Assembly: GCA_947561715.1 (NCBI GenBank)
Contig: OX387200.1
Span: 14,262,501 to 14,326,500 of the forward strand
Length of the DNA stretch: 64,000 bases
Reading direction: 5' to 3'
Source: Ascidia mentula
Lineage: Eukaryota; Chordata; Ascidiacea; Phlebobranchia; Ascidiidae
How positions within the stretch are numbered: the stretch's first letter is position 1; the number at the start of each line of letters is the position of its first letter. The position numbers and the translations under genes were made by a program. Of the stretch, positions 47,062 through 58,979 are shown piece after piece. The notes below the pieces were generated by a model. That model had not been told where the DNA came from. It made no database searches and was given only the letters and a program-made list of their open reading frames with translations.

Positions 47062-49497
47062 TCAAGACACGATTTTGAAAGAATTGTCCTTTAACAATTG
47101 AGTCTTTCCTTTTAGTGAAGATACCCTGCGAAATCAAATGAAAATTAAGGTTTGAACAACAACATAATAGCTTATAGCGCATAGCTATAGGGTGCCTCAT
47201 ATATCCTTATGTCTGTTGTAAGTGGTTATAATCGGTAAATGCAATACAACCGGGGGGGGGGGGAAGTTGAGACACTGCGTTGTTCACTTTATGTTTACAA
47301 TTTGTGTTTTCAGCATCACCAACGTGGTCGACTTACTTTCCAATGTGTTGAAATAGAGAAGGGGAATATTTGGGTGTTTGACCTTGGGTTCTGATCTGGC
47401 ACTGCTCCTCGTTTTCATCGAAGCTGCAAACCTTCGATCGCACGAAGTCAAGCTGAAAAAGTATATCAAGCGATTGGTCACAAGAAGTTGTTGCACAAGC
47501 GTCACACAGGGGGTTCAGGTGTCTTGTGAATCACGCTCACAAATATACCAATATATTGTAATTAGGATTTGCTCACTTGCAACCAATCGAGTGGTTTACG
47601 ATTCCAAAACATATGTATGAACGTGGAGTATGCTGGGAGCGAGCGCTTCTGGAAAAGCTTTCCAATGGCGCCAAGACTGCAAAAAGACACATAGAACCAA
47701 TCGTCCTCCTTAAGTTTGGTTATATGCTGCAAGAAACAAAATGTTTCACACATGGGTTCTACATTAATTGGTGATACATTTCCTTACATTCATGATCTTT
47801 TCCATATAACCATCGGTTGCAATGACATCATCTTCCATCATAAGATAGTATTTTGGGGCAAGGTTGTATATGTACATCATGAGAAAAATTTGGTCCAAGT
47901 TCTGCTTGGATCTCCACTTAACGCGGTCAAAACTGTCGCCGAAAGTTAAAGGAAGCACTTTTGCCCAGTCAGGATAGTAATCAATGGGAGGGCTTATTAC
48001 CTGTGTGTAAAACCTTTTCATATACATCTATTCAAGAAGGTGAGAATGTAGTTTAAATAATGTTAATTAAGTTAAATATTACTTGGCTCTTAATTCACGC
48101 CATTCTTCGTTTTCCAACGACGCCAAAACATACAGTGATGGTAAATAATTGATTATAAAAAATAATTTAAAAAAAAATGAAGATCAAAAAATTAAAACCA
48201 AAATATGTACCATGTTACCGAGAAAGAAAAGTATTTTTATTTAGAAATACTAAACACATATACATTAAGTATTGTGTTGCTGTTATAATATATTATTTTA
48301 CTAAAATTATTAGAATATTGGACTAATAACTATGTTTGTAAATCGTCACCTTTTAAGGGACTTTTGTTCCTCATAATTTTACTTATATAGTCCTATATGG
48401 ATGAAGACATGACTCCGCACGACTGGCTCTTTTATTTCCGTCAACTTAACAATGTCATTTACAACCACGTCTATGTCTTTGGGATGAGATTCGAAAAATT
48501 CAGCGAGTAAGAATAGTAACGAGGTATGAATAAAACGACGCACCCACCTCTAAATTGCCACTTTCAATTTGCGTGGGAAATTCTTTTGTTATTATATCTG
48601 CCTGCTCACGAACAAAGCCTGTATCGATTTCTCCAATGAAGACAACAATTCGCACGTCATCGCGCCCGGGGATTAGACCTTGCATCAAAGACCGGATTGT
48701 GCCGAGCAGGTAATTTTTCCCTTCGCGCTAATAACCGATAGAAAGAAAACAGAAAATAATCGATATATTTTCCTTTGAGGCGAAAGGAGAACTTTTAGTT
48801 TCAATTTTGCATTCCTTCAACTAATAAACTCCTCATGCCAAAATCCGCCACCTTCACTGTAGGAATCCCGATAACAACCTGTGATCTGTCAGATTCAATG
48901 CTCCCTCGCCTGAATCCTGGACTCGGGGAGCGAAGATCACCGTCAAGGGCGAACTTTGGAAACATGGGGTGTTCGAATGTTTGAAGATTGTCGTTTGGCA
49001 AGTTTGTCAACTTCGCTGATGTGTAGACGGCTTCATAAGTTTTAGGGGGCTGTAGACATAAAAGCGTAAAAGTAAGGCAAGAAAACATATGATATCATAA
49101 GAACAAATCCGTGTTTAGCAAACACAGGTTTCATTTAAGTCATGGTGTCACGACATCGTTCTCGCGATATATTTGCATTAGGCGTTTATGGTACTTAGCT
49201 TGACTGTTTATACAATTCATAAACTGTGCCAAACTGCCTTTCATTAGAACGTACGATAGAAGCTGGTTTATTCAGACAAGTTTGAAACCCTTCTACAATT
49301 CAAACTTGGTCATTTTTGTAATCTCGCGTAAAACTTGCCTTATCTTCCTCGCCTTTCTGTATGTCCTTTTCCGTGACTGAAGAACTCACGGTTTGGGTAG
49401 TCGGTGTTATTAGGCCTATGTAGTAAACGGCAAGAAAGCAATATGCTACTAAAATAAAGGTCAATATGCCATGGTGCTTTGATGGTATCCGAATCAT
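47062..49497 (-). CDS. MGAT4-like beta-1,4-N-acetylglucosaminyltransferase, 380 aa
   Basis: MGAT4 enzymes add the beta-1,4 GlcNAc branch to the alpha-1,3-mannose arm of N-glycans in the Golgi. Seven exons close in frame: 49306-49497, 48822-49049, 48548-48727, 47788-48000, 47577-47726, 47337-47452 and 47062-47125. The N-terminus is a type II anchor (ILTFILVAYCFLAVYYIGLI) after a short cytosolic MIRIPSKHHG, followed by a stalk. The catalytic domain shows VVIGIPTVKV, RIVVFIGEIDTGFV, VISPPIDYYPDW, RSKQNLDQIFLMMY, the metal-binding YYLMMEDDVIA, and FCSLGAIGKLF with NRKPLDWL. The C-terminus (SPSLFQHIGKVSSLKGKTQL) stops soon after, so the C-terminal domain of vertebrate MGAT4A/B is absent. Which of MGAT4A-D it matches cannot be settled. 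A TATA-like TTATAAG lies at about 49580 upstream. Confidence 0.88.
47252..47263. repeat. Poly-G run (12 G) in MGAT4-like intron
   Basis: Twelve consecutive G on the plus strand (poly-C in the transcript) lie inside the intron between the last two exons of the MGAT4-like gene. This is a likely length-variable site and a sequencing weak spot. Confidence 0.8.
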
Positions 49498-51901
49498 CTT
49501 GTTCTGACTAAGGTGGAAAATGCGCTTGACGAACCTTGCACATAACCTAAAATGCCTCTGGGCTTGCCAGTCACCAGCTTATAAGTTTCACTCTCCGCAC
49601 GCCCCGGGGCAATCAGCTGGCGAAGTATATTTTTTTGCTAAAGAAAATTAAACAATTTTACCATCAGCATTTTAAAATTTCCTTGTATTTCTTTTTTGCA
49701 TTTCGCTACTTCTTTCATTTTACTGCGAATAGGAAGCAACAGCAAAAAAGACCTAAAATCTGCGCTACATACAAAATAAATTTATTGCATTTACACAATA
49801 CATGTTTATCGAGGTATGTTATACTGTGTTTGCAAATTACATTTAATTAAGCGCGCACCTAAGTAACGGTAAAGACGCTAAGTACACGAAGATTACAGCG
49901 TATTAAGCATATGGCATTGTTCTCTAATAATGAAACCTCTGTCGTATGAAAACTTTTCTTTGATAATCCAACTATTATGAAGTATATTACCCTCTCAAAC
50001 ACAAGCTGTCGAGATTCTAATCCAGCAAAAATTTATCTTATATTAGTACAGTTTCAAGCAGTTTTCTGTCTGCAGCTATAGGACGCTAGGATGAGGAAAC
50101 TTGATAGTGTAGATGCGTTGCCCCGTGATAATCGCCAACGTTGTTATCAAATTCCAAAGTATAAAATTATCTATATATTTGCTACAAGGCCAAACAACTG
50201 TTACAACAGTGGCGAAACCATACCAACCGACGTTTCCTGCAGAAGAGTTGAATTTGTGAGAAAAGATGAGTCGTTAATCTTGTTTGCGTCATAATTATGC
50301 CCTGTGTCGTGATTGCCAATCGTGATGTAACATTTTTTCTTGGTTGGAAAGTTTTGCCCGCGCAGATCCTTCAATTGAAATCTTGTTGGTTGAAATATTT
50401 TATATGTGCTTCTGTTTCACTGTCATGTTAGTGCACAATGACCACTGTTTTAGTTCGGCGCTATACGAGTGTAATTAGGCCATACCAGTTTGTCCGGGGA
50501 ACAGGTGACATAGATTGCTCAATGGTCCGTGAAATTTATTGAAGGTCCAAGAGTAGCAAGTATCCGCACTACCAGAAGAGCATCAGCAGCGAGAATTTAA
50601 ATCACAAATTAGCCTTACTCTTTTTTTTCTAAATGGCTTTTACTCGCAATGAATAAAAATTACCGAAAACTTTTAGATTGTAAACGTCGTGCTAGTTATG
50701 ACAATTTTGTTCCCTGTTATGTTTTCTGGACCGTTTAGGCTAAGGTAGTTAACGGTACAATTGATGAATTCAACAGTACTTGTAAATTGGATGCGGGGAG
50801 AAGGGGTTCCGTTTGTTGTGGGTCCACAAAGACTCCCAAAGAGACTAATCAAAATTGGTACTATAACTTGGCAAAATTTTTCTGGCATTAAATGTATTAT
50901 AACTTAACAGAGCTTATTCCCTTAAAAATTTTCAAAAGATAATGAGTATAAATTACCAAGTAATCGCCAAGAAAAATTATGGTCGTGATTTGCATCACGC
51001 GAGCTCGCAGTCTCACCTCCTACGTTACCAATTACAAAATTTATAAATGGGAATTACATTTTTTTGCAGCGTCGAATCAGTCGTAGCCTGAAACGTTGCT
51101 CCAAACACTATGAAAAAGAACTAAAGATGTTTATCAAAGCGAAACGTGTTTTCAAAATAGGTGTTGCTGGAATAATGTTAATTTCGTTGATGTTAAGAAA
51201 ATATGCGCCAAAAATCTACAACCTAAATCTTTAGGCTTTGACCGACTTCCACAAGCTTTGCTTTTTCGACGTGCGAATCGAACGAATCTGCACAAAGTGG
51301 GTATGCGCCAAACCTTCAAACCACCCGTAATTCTTGATCGGGCGCGTGAAAACAACACCACGAATAACCTTTTGTTTGCGTTTAATGTCCACCAATACTC
51401 AAAATCACATTCATCCACATAAGGTGTTGACGGAAACTAGTCTATGCACATATTGCACAGTCATGGTTTAAAAACATAGACACGGTGGACAGGAGCCCCC
51501 CAAATGGTTGTGGGTGCTAAAGCAATCTAAAAAAGCCGACAAGACTGTTTTTTTACAACATAAAAATAATTTTGGTATGAAAATCTGCCTTATGCACGTG
51601 GCATGTGGAATCGCCAAGCGGAAAAATCAGGTTCGGGGAAGTGCTGATGGTCTAACCAAGTTGGACACAACGAAAATTAAATCTATGTTGATGCAAGAAG
51701 TGATGGACAGGAAAGAGATTCCAAATGCCCAAGCAACAACACAATATTATCAACTACTGTTAATACCATAAGCTAACGTTGAAAGCATAACAAGCCCGAC
51801 TGTACATAAAATGTAACTCAACAGACCAAAGGAAGAAACTGGGACATTTGCTAAAGACCTTCAATATCAATTGAACAACCCTAGTCGTGCAATAAGGAAA
51901 T
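49498..51901. other. Intergenic region between STX5 and the MGAT4-like gene
   Basis: It contains the MGAT4-like promoter side (49500-49620, with a TATA-like word) and the 3' flank of STX5 at the right. A small possible secreted ORF is listed separately at 50673-50888. Other ORFs show no motif. Confidence 0.45.
50673..50888 (-). CDS. Possible small secreted protein, 71 aa
   Basis: This is a single open frame from a true ATG. The N-terminus MPEKFCQVIVPILISLFGSL looks like a signal peptide with a plausible cleavage after CG. The rest is short and Thr/Asn/Ser-rich with NGT, NCT and NIT glycosylation sequons, ending TSTTFTI. No homologue is recognised and no partner exons were found. It could be a chance ORF. 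Confidence 0.3.
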   Translation of the reverse strand: MPEKFCQVIVPILISLFGSLCGPTTNGTPSPRIQFTSTVEFINCTVNYLSLNGPENITGNKIVITSTTFTI

Positions 51902-54309
51902 TTAAGCAAAGAACACAACAAATACAATAAAAAATACAATAAGAACAAGAAAAACTTTTATCATCAACCATCTGTTGGAAGTGATGCCTTGAAAGTACTT
52001 CAGTATTTCTGTGTGAGCTGCTTCAATGTTCAATTCACTTTCCTCCATGTTTGAATCAATTCTGGTAAAGACACACACCTTAGTTGTTAACTCACTGTTA
52101 TGTAATGATTATTAATGGCATGTATAATAAAGCATATTCCTTGAGGTGTATAAAAGCACAAAAGTATTTCTGGATGGAATTGCAAATACAGGTAATTGTG
52201 CAGAATACAGGTTTGTTGCAGATAAAGTTGTTCAAGTTAAACAGGTTTGTGGTTTGTGTGTCTTTGCAAAAATGAAAAATTCACCAGTGACAATTTATGA
52301 ACAACAATATACATAGCCACAAACCAGCTACACTAAAGCTTTGATTGATTTTAAAAAGATTATTCTTGACCATCTTTATTTACAAGGCATTTATTGCAAT
52401 AAAAGAATAATTCTCCCTAAAGTTGCACACACAAAGCACTTGCTTTCGAACAGGATAAGCTTAGAAAATTCATGGGCAATGTCAATTCCTTATTCAAATA
52501 AACTAGTTTCCTTTTTTGAGATTCAATTGTTCGATTATGTCCTGAAAATATTACCTTAACACCTGTTCCTCTTGTTCTTTCACCATTGTGGCGAGTTGCT
52601 GGAAGATGCTACCCAATTCCACTATGGTTGATTCAATAGTTTCCATTGTGTTAGCCCGCTCTGATATGTATGCATCTTGCTGCTCCACCAATTGTAATGT
52701 TTGACCAGCTGAATGGGAACTACTTGGTGCTCCCCCATCCATCGAAATAGCAACTGAACCAGACCGTCCTGATCTTTGTTCATCCATCAAAAGTACAGAA
52801 CCATCTGGAAATAATGTTTCATTATGAAAAAAAGTCACAAGAGCGGTCATTAAAGTTGTGCAGCTGTTACATACTTGTACACTTTTACAAACAATTCTGA
52901 CATTATCCTGTTTTGTTAAAAATTTTTGTACAACTTACTGTTTCCTTGTGTGGCTGAAGGGGGCATCGATGAGGAAAGAGTGCTGGTGCTAAACTGATCT
53001 TTTCGCATTTTTTGTTGTTTCATGTTTTCACGTCTTACTTCAAGAACTGACTTGAAGTTTTCAGACATATGTGCAAGCTTTGACTAAATTTAACAATTCA
53101 ATTGGAAACTGTTAATATACCAGGGAATGTATATTTTTACAAAAAGTTTTGCCACAAACTTGAGACACAAGTAGTGTCATCCAATAGTACTTTAACAGTA
53201 AATTTATTCAAAATGTACATAGATGAATTTTATTTTATTTTTTTAATTGTATTTTGTGCAAAATGTTACAGTTTAATGTGGTCTACACTGTAGTTTGAAT
53301 TTCAGTTCCATATATATGACATACCCGAAGAGTTCGCACAATAGAGGTTGTATGTCGCTGAGCATCTTTTCTTGAAACAGGCAAGGATATGGTTTTGCTT
53401 TCTTCAAGCTGCTGGATCTTTCTCTTGAGAGATGTAATGTCTTTTTTTATGATATAGGTCAGTTCCTGTATTTCAACTGGCCGATCATCAAACAAGCTTC
53501 TTTTTTTGCACACTAAAAATTTGTTTGATAAGATGCTTACTCGATCTTTCTGAGCGATAAAATGTTTGTTATACTTACATAGAGTTAACTTCTCCAACTT
53601 TTCATAGGTTCTCGCTAAATCCTGTCCAATGTGCCTATAGGAGATGCAAACATTTAGGTCACAATTACCACCGTAAACATGAACAAATTAATACAGACAA
53701 ACTCATACTTAGCAAATTTTGCAAATTCGCTGTGTTTTCTCAGTTGGCTTTGTGGTGACTGGTGTGCAGTTGTACCATTTGCCTGATAAAGAAATTAAAC
53801 TTTTAAATGTTGTTGTTTTCGTCAGTGTAAAAATGCCTTTAGTGTATTTAAAAACATTTAAATAATTTCTCCCCAGACCAGAGACACAAAGATAAACTAT
53901 GTTACAACCTAAATGTTCTTTTAAAAATAATTATTATTTTGTTTTGCTTCAAAGTTTTGGTTGTTATGAAACATAAAAAAATCAACAAAAAGATACAATA
54001 TGGATATGTTTAACAGCACAGTTTATCAAACCTGTCTTGACTTCATTGACTTAAGAACCGACTGAAATTCAGTTGTTCGATCTCTGCTAGCAATACTCAT
54101 GGTGATGATCAACTCTTCTCCACAATCACTGCTTGGATCGTCAGAGTCAGTGTCTTTTGTTGAAGTTGAAGTAAAAGTCTTGGTAAAGCTCCAAGTGCCT
54201 GATACCAATAAACATTTTTATTCACTAATTTCCTTACTTAGCATTTATTCCCAAAAATAGACTAACCCGTTTGTGGACTATTGGTGGAAAAGCGATGTCG
54301 CGCAGCCAT
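51902..54309 (-). CDS. STX5: Syntaxin-5, Golgi Qa-SNARE, 360 aa
   Basis: STX5 drives ER-Golgi and intra-Golgi membrane fusion. Eight exons close in frame: 54267-54309, 54032-54198, 53709-53782, 53579-53634, 53325-53512, 52939-53083, 52555-52804 and 51902-52061. The ATG at 54309 gives the long-form-like start MAARHRFSTNSPQTG. A second start, MSIASRDRTTEFQSVLKSM, corresponds to the conserved short-isoform start of vertebrate STX5, so two isoforms are possible. The Habc region is present (LARTYEKLEKL, KKRSLFDDRPVEIQELTYI). The SNARE motif has its central Gln (VELGSIFQQLATMVKEQEE), followed by LNIEAAHTEILKYFQGITSN and the C-terminal anchor WLMIKVFLVLIVFFIVFVV. The length suits the family. Confidence 0.96.
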
Positions 54310-56123
54310 TGAAATACATTTGCTCTGTTTTAATACAGTCTAAAAACAAGTCAATAACGGAAGTGTACATACAACCATTTATTTAATATTGTAACAATTT
54401 TTTTTACGTCCAACAACTATATTTTTTACGGCCATTATTTAATTTTTACGGTTTTCTGATTTTGTATGTTCTACTAAACACCAACAAAGATAATACTTCT
54501 GAAAGTTCATATCAAAAGTGACGACTCATATCTACGACACTGGCATTTTATGTCAACAGGCGTTAGAAAGGAAAATTCGGGTAACGTTGTTTTTTCGATT
54601 CCCCTTCAATCATCATCAGCTGTATGAAACAAATCATGCGTAACGGAACACGTCACGATGAAAACATAACCACTCATTTCATCACATTTAAATTGTAAAG
54701 GAGTACTCTTTTTGTGCATTAAACCCAAAACTTACGACCTGAAAGCCAAACAAAGTCTTCACCTTACATAAAAACCGTAATAAAATTAGAACATTGCTAC
54801 CAGTTGCTTACAAATTAAGTAGTTTACCTCAATCGTTCTTGACCTTGTAGGAGTGCGGTTTCTGTTCCTGAGGAGCGTGTATGCTGAATTGTTACGTTGG
54901 TTAAATAAATACTTCAATATACCTATACTAGAAAGGGGTGCGAGAAATAGTTGATGCTTTCAATGGGGTGCACAACGAAAAAGGTTAGTATAATCAAGTC
55001 CTATTCGGCAAGCGAAAAAAGAGTTTTATTTGAACCATCGCCCTCGGATGGAAAAACCGACTAGGTTTGTTAATCCGCAAAGTATGTTACCAAAAATTTA
55101 GCCACATCCGCTTGTGACGGTATTCCCGACAATGACGTTAACGTTATTCCAACTGTATCGTCAAAATATAACGTTATTAAATAAAGACGACATGAGCAGC
55201 GTATATTTGCACAAGGCAAACCTGCTGCTACACCACACAATTGCTCTCGACGGAAAAGCGCCAATTAAGGGCCCAAATAAAATTCTTTGGCTATCAGAAG
55301 GTTGCCAGCCAGGGCCTATAAACAGCATTGATTCTTCCTTCTTCCAAAAAATCGAGTAAAGAATCGAAATACATTACCTCTTGCCCTGTTTTGTCAGTTT
55401 AAATGCAAATCTCAACGAAAGTTTTTTTAACTCGGTGTAACGAACGTTTTTCTTGCGTTGGACTTCTCGAGCCGAATAACAGAGTAAGATAAACTGATTA
55501 TTACAGACTGGTCTCAACTCAACCATGGACTTCGTATGGATTATTTTAAAAATTAATTATATCTGGCGTAGTCTCAGAGACAGACAAATATTTGTTGCGC
55601 AGGTTCTGCCAACCAAAACCGAAATAAAATTATTCTAATGTGAGATGGGCCACAGCAATGATTTTTGGGCGACAGACTACTTTACAAGTTATCTGAGATC
55701 GACCAACAATATTTTCCGGGAGTCTGTCTAGGGCTGCAAGACGTGGTGAAGTTAATCATCAATAATGTTGCTGGGATTAATTTATCGTTTTAGATTTTGT
55801 TATAGGTTCAAAACTAGAAGTCGAAATTTATTTGTAGTGAAAATTCATGTGCGACCAGGCCATTGCCAATGCAAAACTGACAAAAGCGAATTTATTGCTC
55901 ATGCATAACGCTAATGCTCATGCCCTGGGCTCGCCTGCATATAGCAATTCTATGAAGGTCAGTGTGTTGAACTCAACCCGAGAGAAGGTTCAGTTATTTT
56001 CAGTGTTTGAAATGTTAGTATTGTAGCTGCAATGAACCGACATTAAAATTACTTGATATGTTCTCTTGTAGCCGGAGTGTAACGTTGTTTTTTTGGTTCG
56101 GTTTCGTGTAATTTAAAAGTGTA
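54310..56123. other. Intergenic region between STX5 and the small membrane protein gene
   Basis: No exon is supported. Both neighbours start here (STX5 to the left, the small membrane protein to the right), so it holds two divergent promoters about 1.8 kb apart. The ORFs at 55070-55359 show no motif. Confidence 0.5.
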
Positions 56124-56673
56124 ATGGGGAAGTACACGAGATATTCGTACGGCTTTCCAACTATTTGGAGTCAATGGATGTATCCACCAAAAAACGTTTC
56201 GACCCTTCAATATTTAACCGCAGCAGCTAAAGGTATATTTAAGGCTCATGAAGGAACATTAAAAGGAAATTGGATCATGTTACCAGTGACATGCATTTGT
56301 CTTTTTGGCATGTACAAGATTTCAAAGAATGGAGGTAGGTTGATCATTATAGTTGCCAAAAAAGTTTAGAAAATAATGTTTAAACCAAACTCTTTTTATT
56401 AGTTTGTAAAATTTGGCTATTAATCCAAAGATTTTATTATTTTGCAGCTAATTCAGAGTTTTCAGTCAGCTTGAGATCAGAAAAAGGAAATTGGTTGTAT
56501 GGTGAGTGCTAGTCATTGCACAAATATTTAATGACCAATCGGCTAATATTGAATCAAAAATAGTTTTACTTGTTACAGTAGACACTGACTGATTGTTACT
56601 TTTAGGACCCCCGAGCCAAAAAGCATTGGCAGAACACAAAGAACATCATATTTTGCATGCACCAAATCAATAA
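56124..56673 (+). CDS. Small single-pass membrane protein, 110 aa, unrecognised
   Basis: Three exons close in frame: 56124-56334, 56448-56501 and 56606-56673, with clean GT/AG borders in phases 1 and 1. The start is MGKYTRYSYGFPTIWSQWMY. There is one hydrophobic segment around residues 48-66 (NWIMLPVTCICLFGMYKI), then a short polar tail ending EHHILHAPNQ. Size, aromatic-rich N-terminus and one helix recall accessory subunits of mitochondrial respiratory complexes, but I cannot match it to a named subunit. Residues 1-47 would face one side and about 44 residues the other. The convergent neighbour KLHDC2-like gene ends only 118 bp away on the other strand. Confidence 0.7.
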
Positions 56674-56791
56674 TTTTGTAGTTTTATTTGCAGCTGTGTT
56701 GATTTTCGGACGTTCATAATAAACAAATGGAAAGTAGTAAAATTGCGCACAGTGGGTAAGTAACTGCTCTGACAAAATGATGCAAATAGGA

Positions 56792-58690
56792 TCATCCACC
56801 ATTTCCAGCCATTACAGATAATGTGTAGTAGAGTGACGTAGGCAGCATTTCTCTTTTTCCAACCCAAGCCTTGCGGTGCAAAGACAGGTTTTCAAGGCAG
56901 ATTCTACAGAATTCAGTTGCATAAAAGGATTTTAAAAGCAATAAAATTTTAATACCTTAAAAGTGGCTTCGGTTGCAGGCTACAAATAGTCAATTTGTCA
57001 CTGTGCTTCTGCAACAAAAGAATATGTAACAAAAACTGTCTATCTGAAGAACTAAAACCTATTCTCAAACAAACTTACTGGGTCTTCTGCAAATATGTTT
57101 TTTTCGCAACCTCCAAAGATTACAACTTCTCCCGGGTATGCGCCTTTACATGCTGTATGCCATAACCTTGGTTCTTCTGATTTCCGATGCACTTCAGTCC
57201 ACTTATTGGAATCCACCATGTAAAGCCATCCATCTGCTGAATATCATGAAATTTTTTTCATGTGATACATTTCATTTTGTAAAAATGAGGACTTACATAG
57301 GACATTCTGGGCGGTGTCAAAGCCCCCATATACAAACAATGTATCATGACTAACATGTGTCATGGAATGCCAAGATCTTCCCTCTGGGCAAATAGTGGGA
57401 TTTCTGCAAACGACTTCAGTTAATGTTCGTAACAAAAAAATTAAAAATAAACTTGCTCCTACATAATTGTACTCCAAGTGAAGGTTTCTAAACACAGACT
57501 GTACAGGTCATTTAATCTATCCTTCTGAAAGCAAAATCAAATTTAATACATTTTAGTATTCCATAAAATTTCCGTGTTCTTACTCCATGACGACCTCCAA
57601 AAATAAAGGCTTTGTTCCTGACTACAGCACTTGCATGAGCAGCCCTGGACGATGGTTTTAGACCCTTAACAGCAAAATAAGCCTAACTTGTAGTTTACTC
57701 TGTTATTTAGATAGGGTAGAACAAAATATGCAGTGTCTGCATTTTGGTCAATTTTTAGTGGTGCGTAAGAATTAATTCACTCACTAAATTGGGCAAAGTC
57801 ACCCAGGAAGTCTTGTCCAAATCTAAAGCAAATAGGTGGTTGTTCCACCCCCTAACGTGGTATTCCTAGATACATAAAATATATGTTAACAGGTTTAGTA
57901 TGAATTCGAACAAATATTTCCTACTGATGTGTGGTCCCTTGTAAATTCACCGTTTTTAATTTCATCCTCATGTGGAGCTGGACCATAGCCACCAAAATAG
58001 ATAATTCTGAAAGAGTTTTTACATTTTTCAATACACATATTTTTACCCAGGATCAGAGCAAAACCTACTGGTTATTTTTGGTACAGCATGTCAGTTTGTT
58101 TCTAGGGCTCGGTGGAATTCCCTTTACAGAAATGTGTTTCCATATTAGGTGTTTTAGGTCCAGATAGTACACCTTGAATAACAACATTAAGCTGCAGGAT
58201 AAGTGAAGCATAAACAAGCAACGTTACCTTGTTGCTATCTCCTTCCTGGGTTAGCCCACCAAATATAACAAGGATATAATTGAAGCATGTGCAAGAACTT
58301 GCCAGTAGTTGTGGTGGCACGAACCCTTTGATTTTCTGTCTTATCCTGTGATGTGCATACACCAAAAAATTAGTTTCCTGTTGTTAAAGAATTTTTGAAA
58401 ACAACTAACCATTTACGCTGGTCTAGGTTGTAAGACCAGAGAACATCTGGTTCATGCCGGTACTCCGCCATGCCATTATCATTCTCCTGAATAAAAATAC
58501 ATTTGTAGTTGCAACAATGTTGTAGGCTTATATTCTTTTAATGAAAGGCTTATATTCTTACACTATAATATCCACCCCAGACATACATAACATTGTTCCA
58601 CACAGCTGCAATATGGCCACTGCGCTTTTTAGGCTTGCTGTCATCCATGTGTCTGACAGGGTCAAAATGTCTCCACAGTCGACGCAACAT
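56792..58690 (-). CDS. KLHDC2/KLHDC1-type kelch protein (CUL2 substrate receptor), 387 aa, ends in Gly-Gly
   Basis: KLHDC2 is a CUL2-RING receptor that captures proteins ending in Gly-Gly. Twelve exons close in frame: 58562-58690, 58410-58486, 58228-58345, 58069-58172, 57925-58006, 57785-57865, 57584-57664, 57463-57524, 57297-57403, 57079-57236, 56956-57008 and 56792-56903. Six kelch blades are seen, e.g. RSGHIAAVWNNVMYVWGGY, ILVIFGG, IIYFGGYGPAPHEDE, SSRAAHASAVV with IFGGR, GRSWHSMTHVSHDTLFVYGG, and PRLWHTACKG with EVVIFGG. Residues matching, from memory, human Arg236, Arg241 and Ser269 of the degron pocket are kept (FGGRHG, KDRLND, GRSWHS). The tail, KPLLRICLENLSLHRKAW then LPTSLYYTLSVMAGNGG, aligns with the human C-terminal helix region. 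Human KLHDC2 has 406 residues. KLHDC1 versus KLHDC2 is unresolved. Confidence 0.9.
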
Positions 58691-58979
58691 TAAAAAGCAG
58701 ATTACAAACTTTTTTAAATCATAACACAATTCTCAGTTTTCTAAACAAATGGACAAATACATTTCTAAATGGCCTTTTATGAACACAAGCCTCATTAAAT
58801 ACCAACTGCAACACTGAAGCTTACAAATATCTATTTTGCAAATAACAGTTAACACAATGCAATCACAAACCGTAAATGCATGTTCAAATATGATATATCC
58901 ATATAGCAGCTTAATATTAACAGAGTGCAATTTGACAAACATTTACTAAACAAAACATTGTGTTAGGCTGCACATTCAT

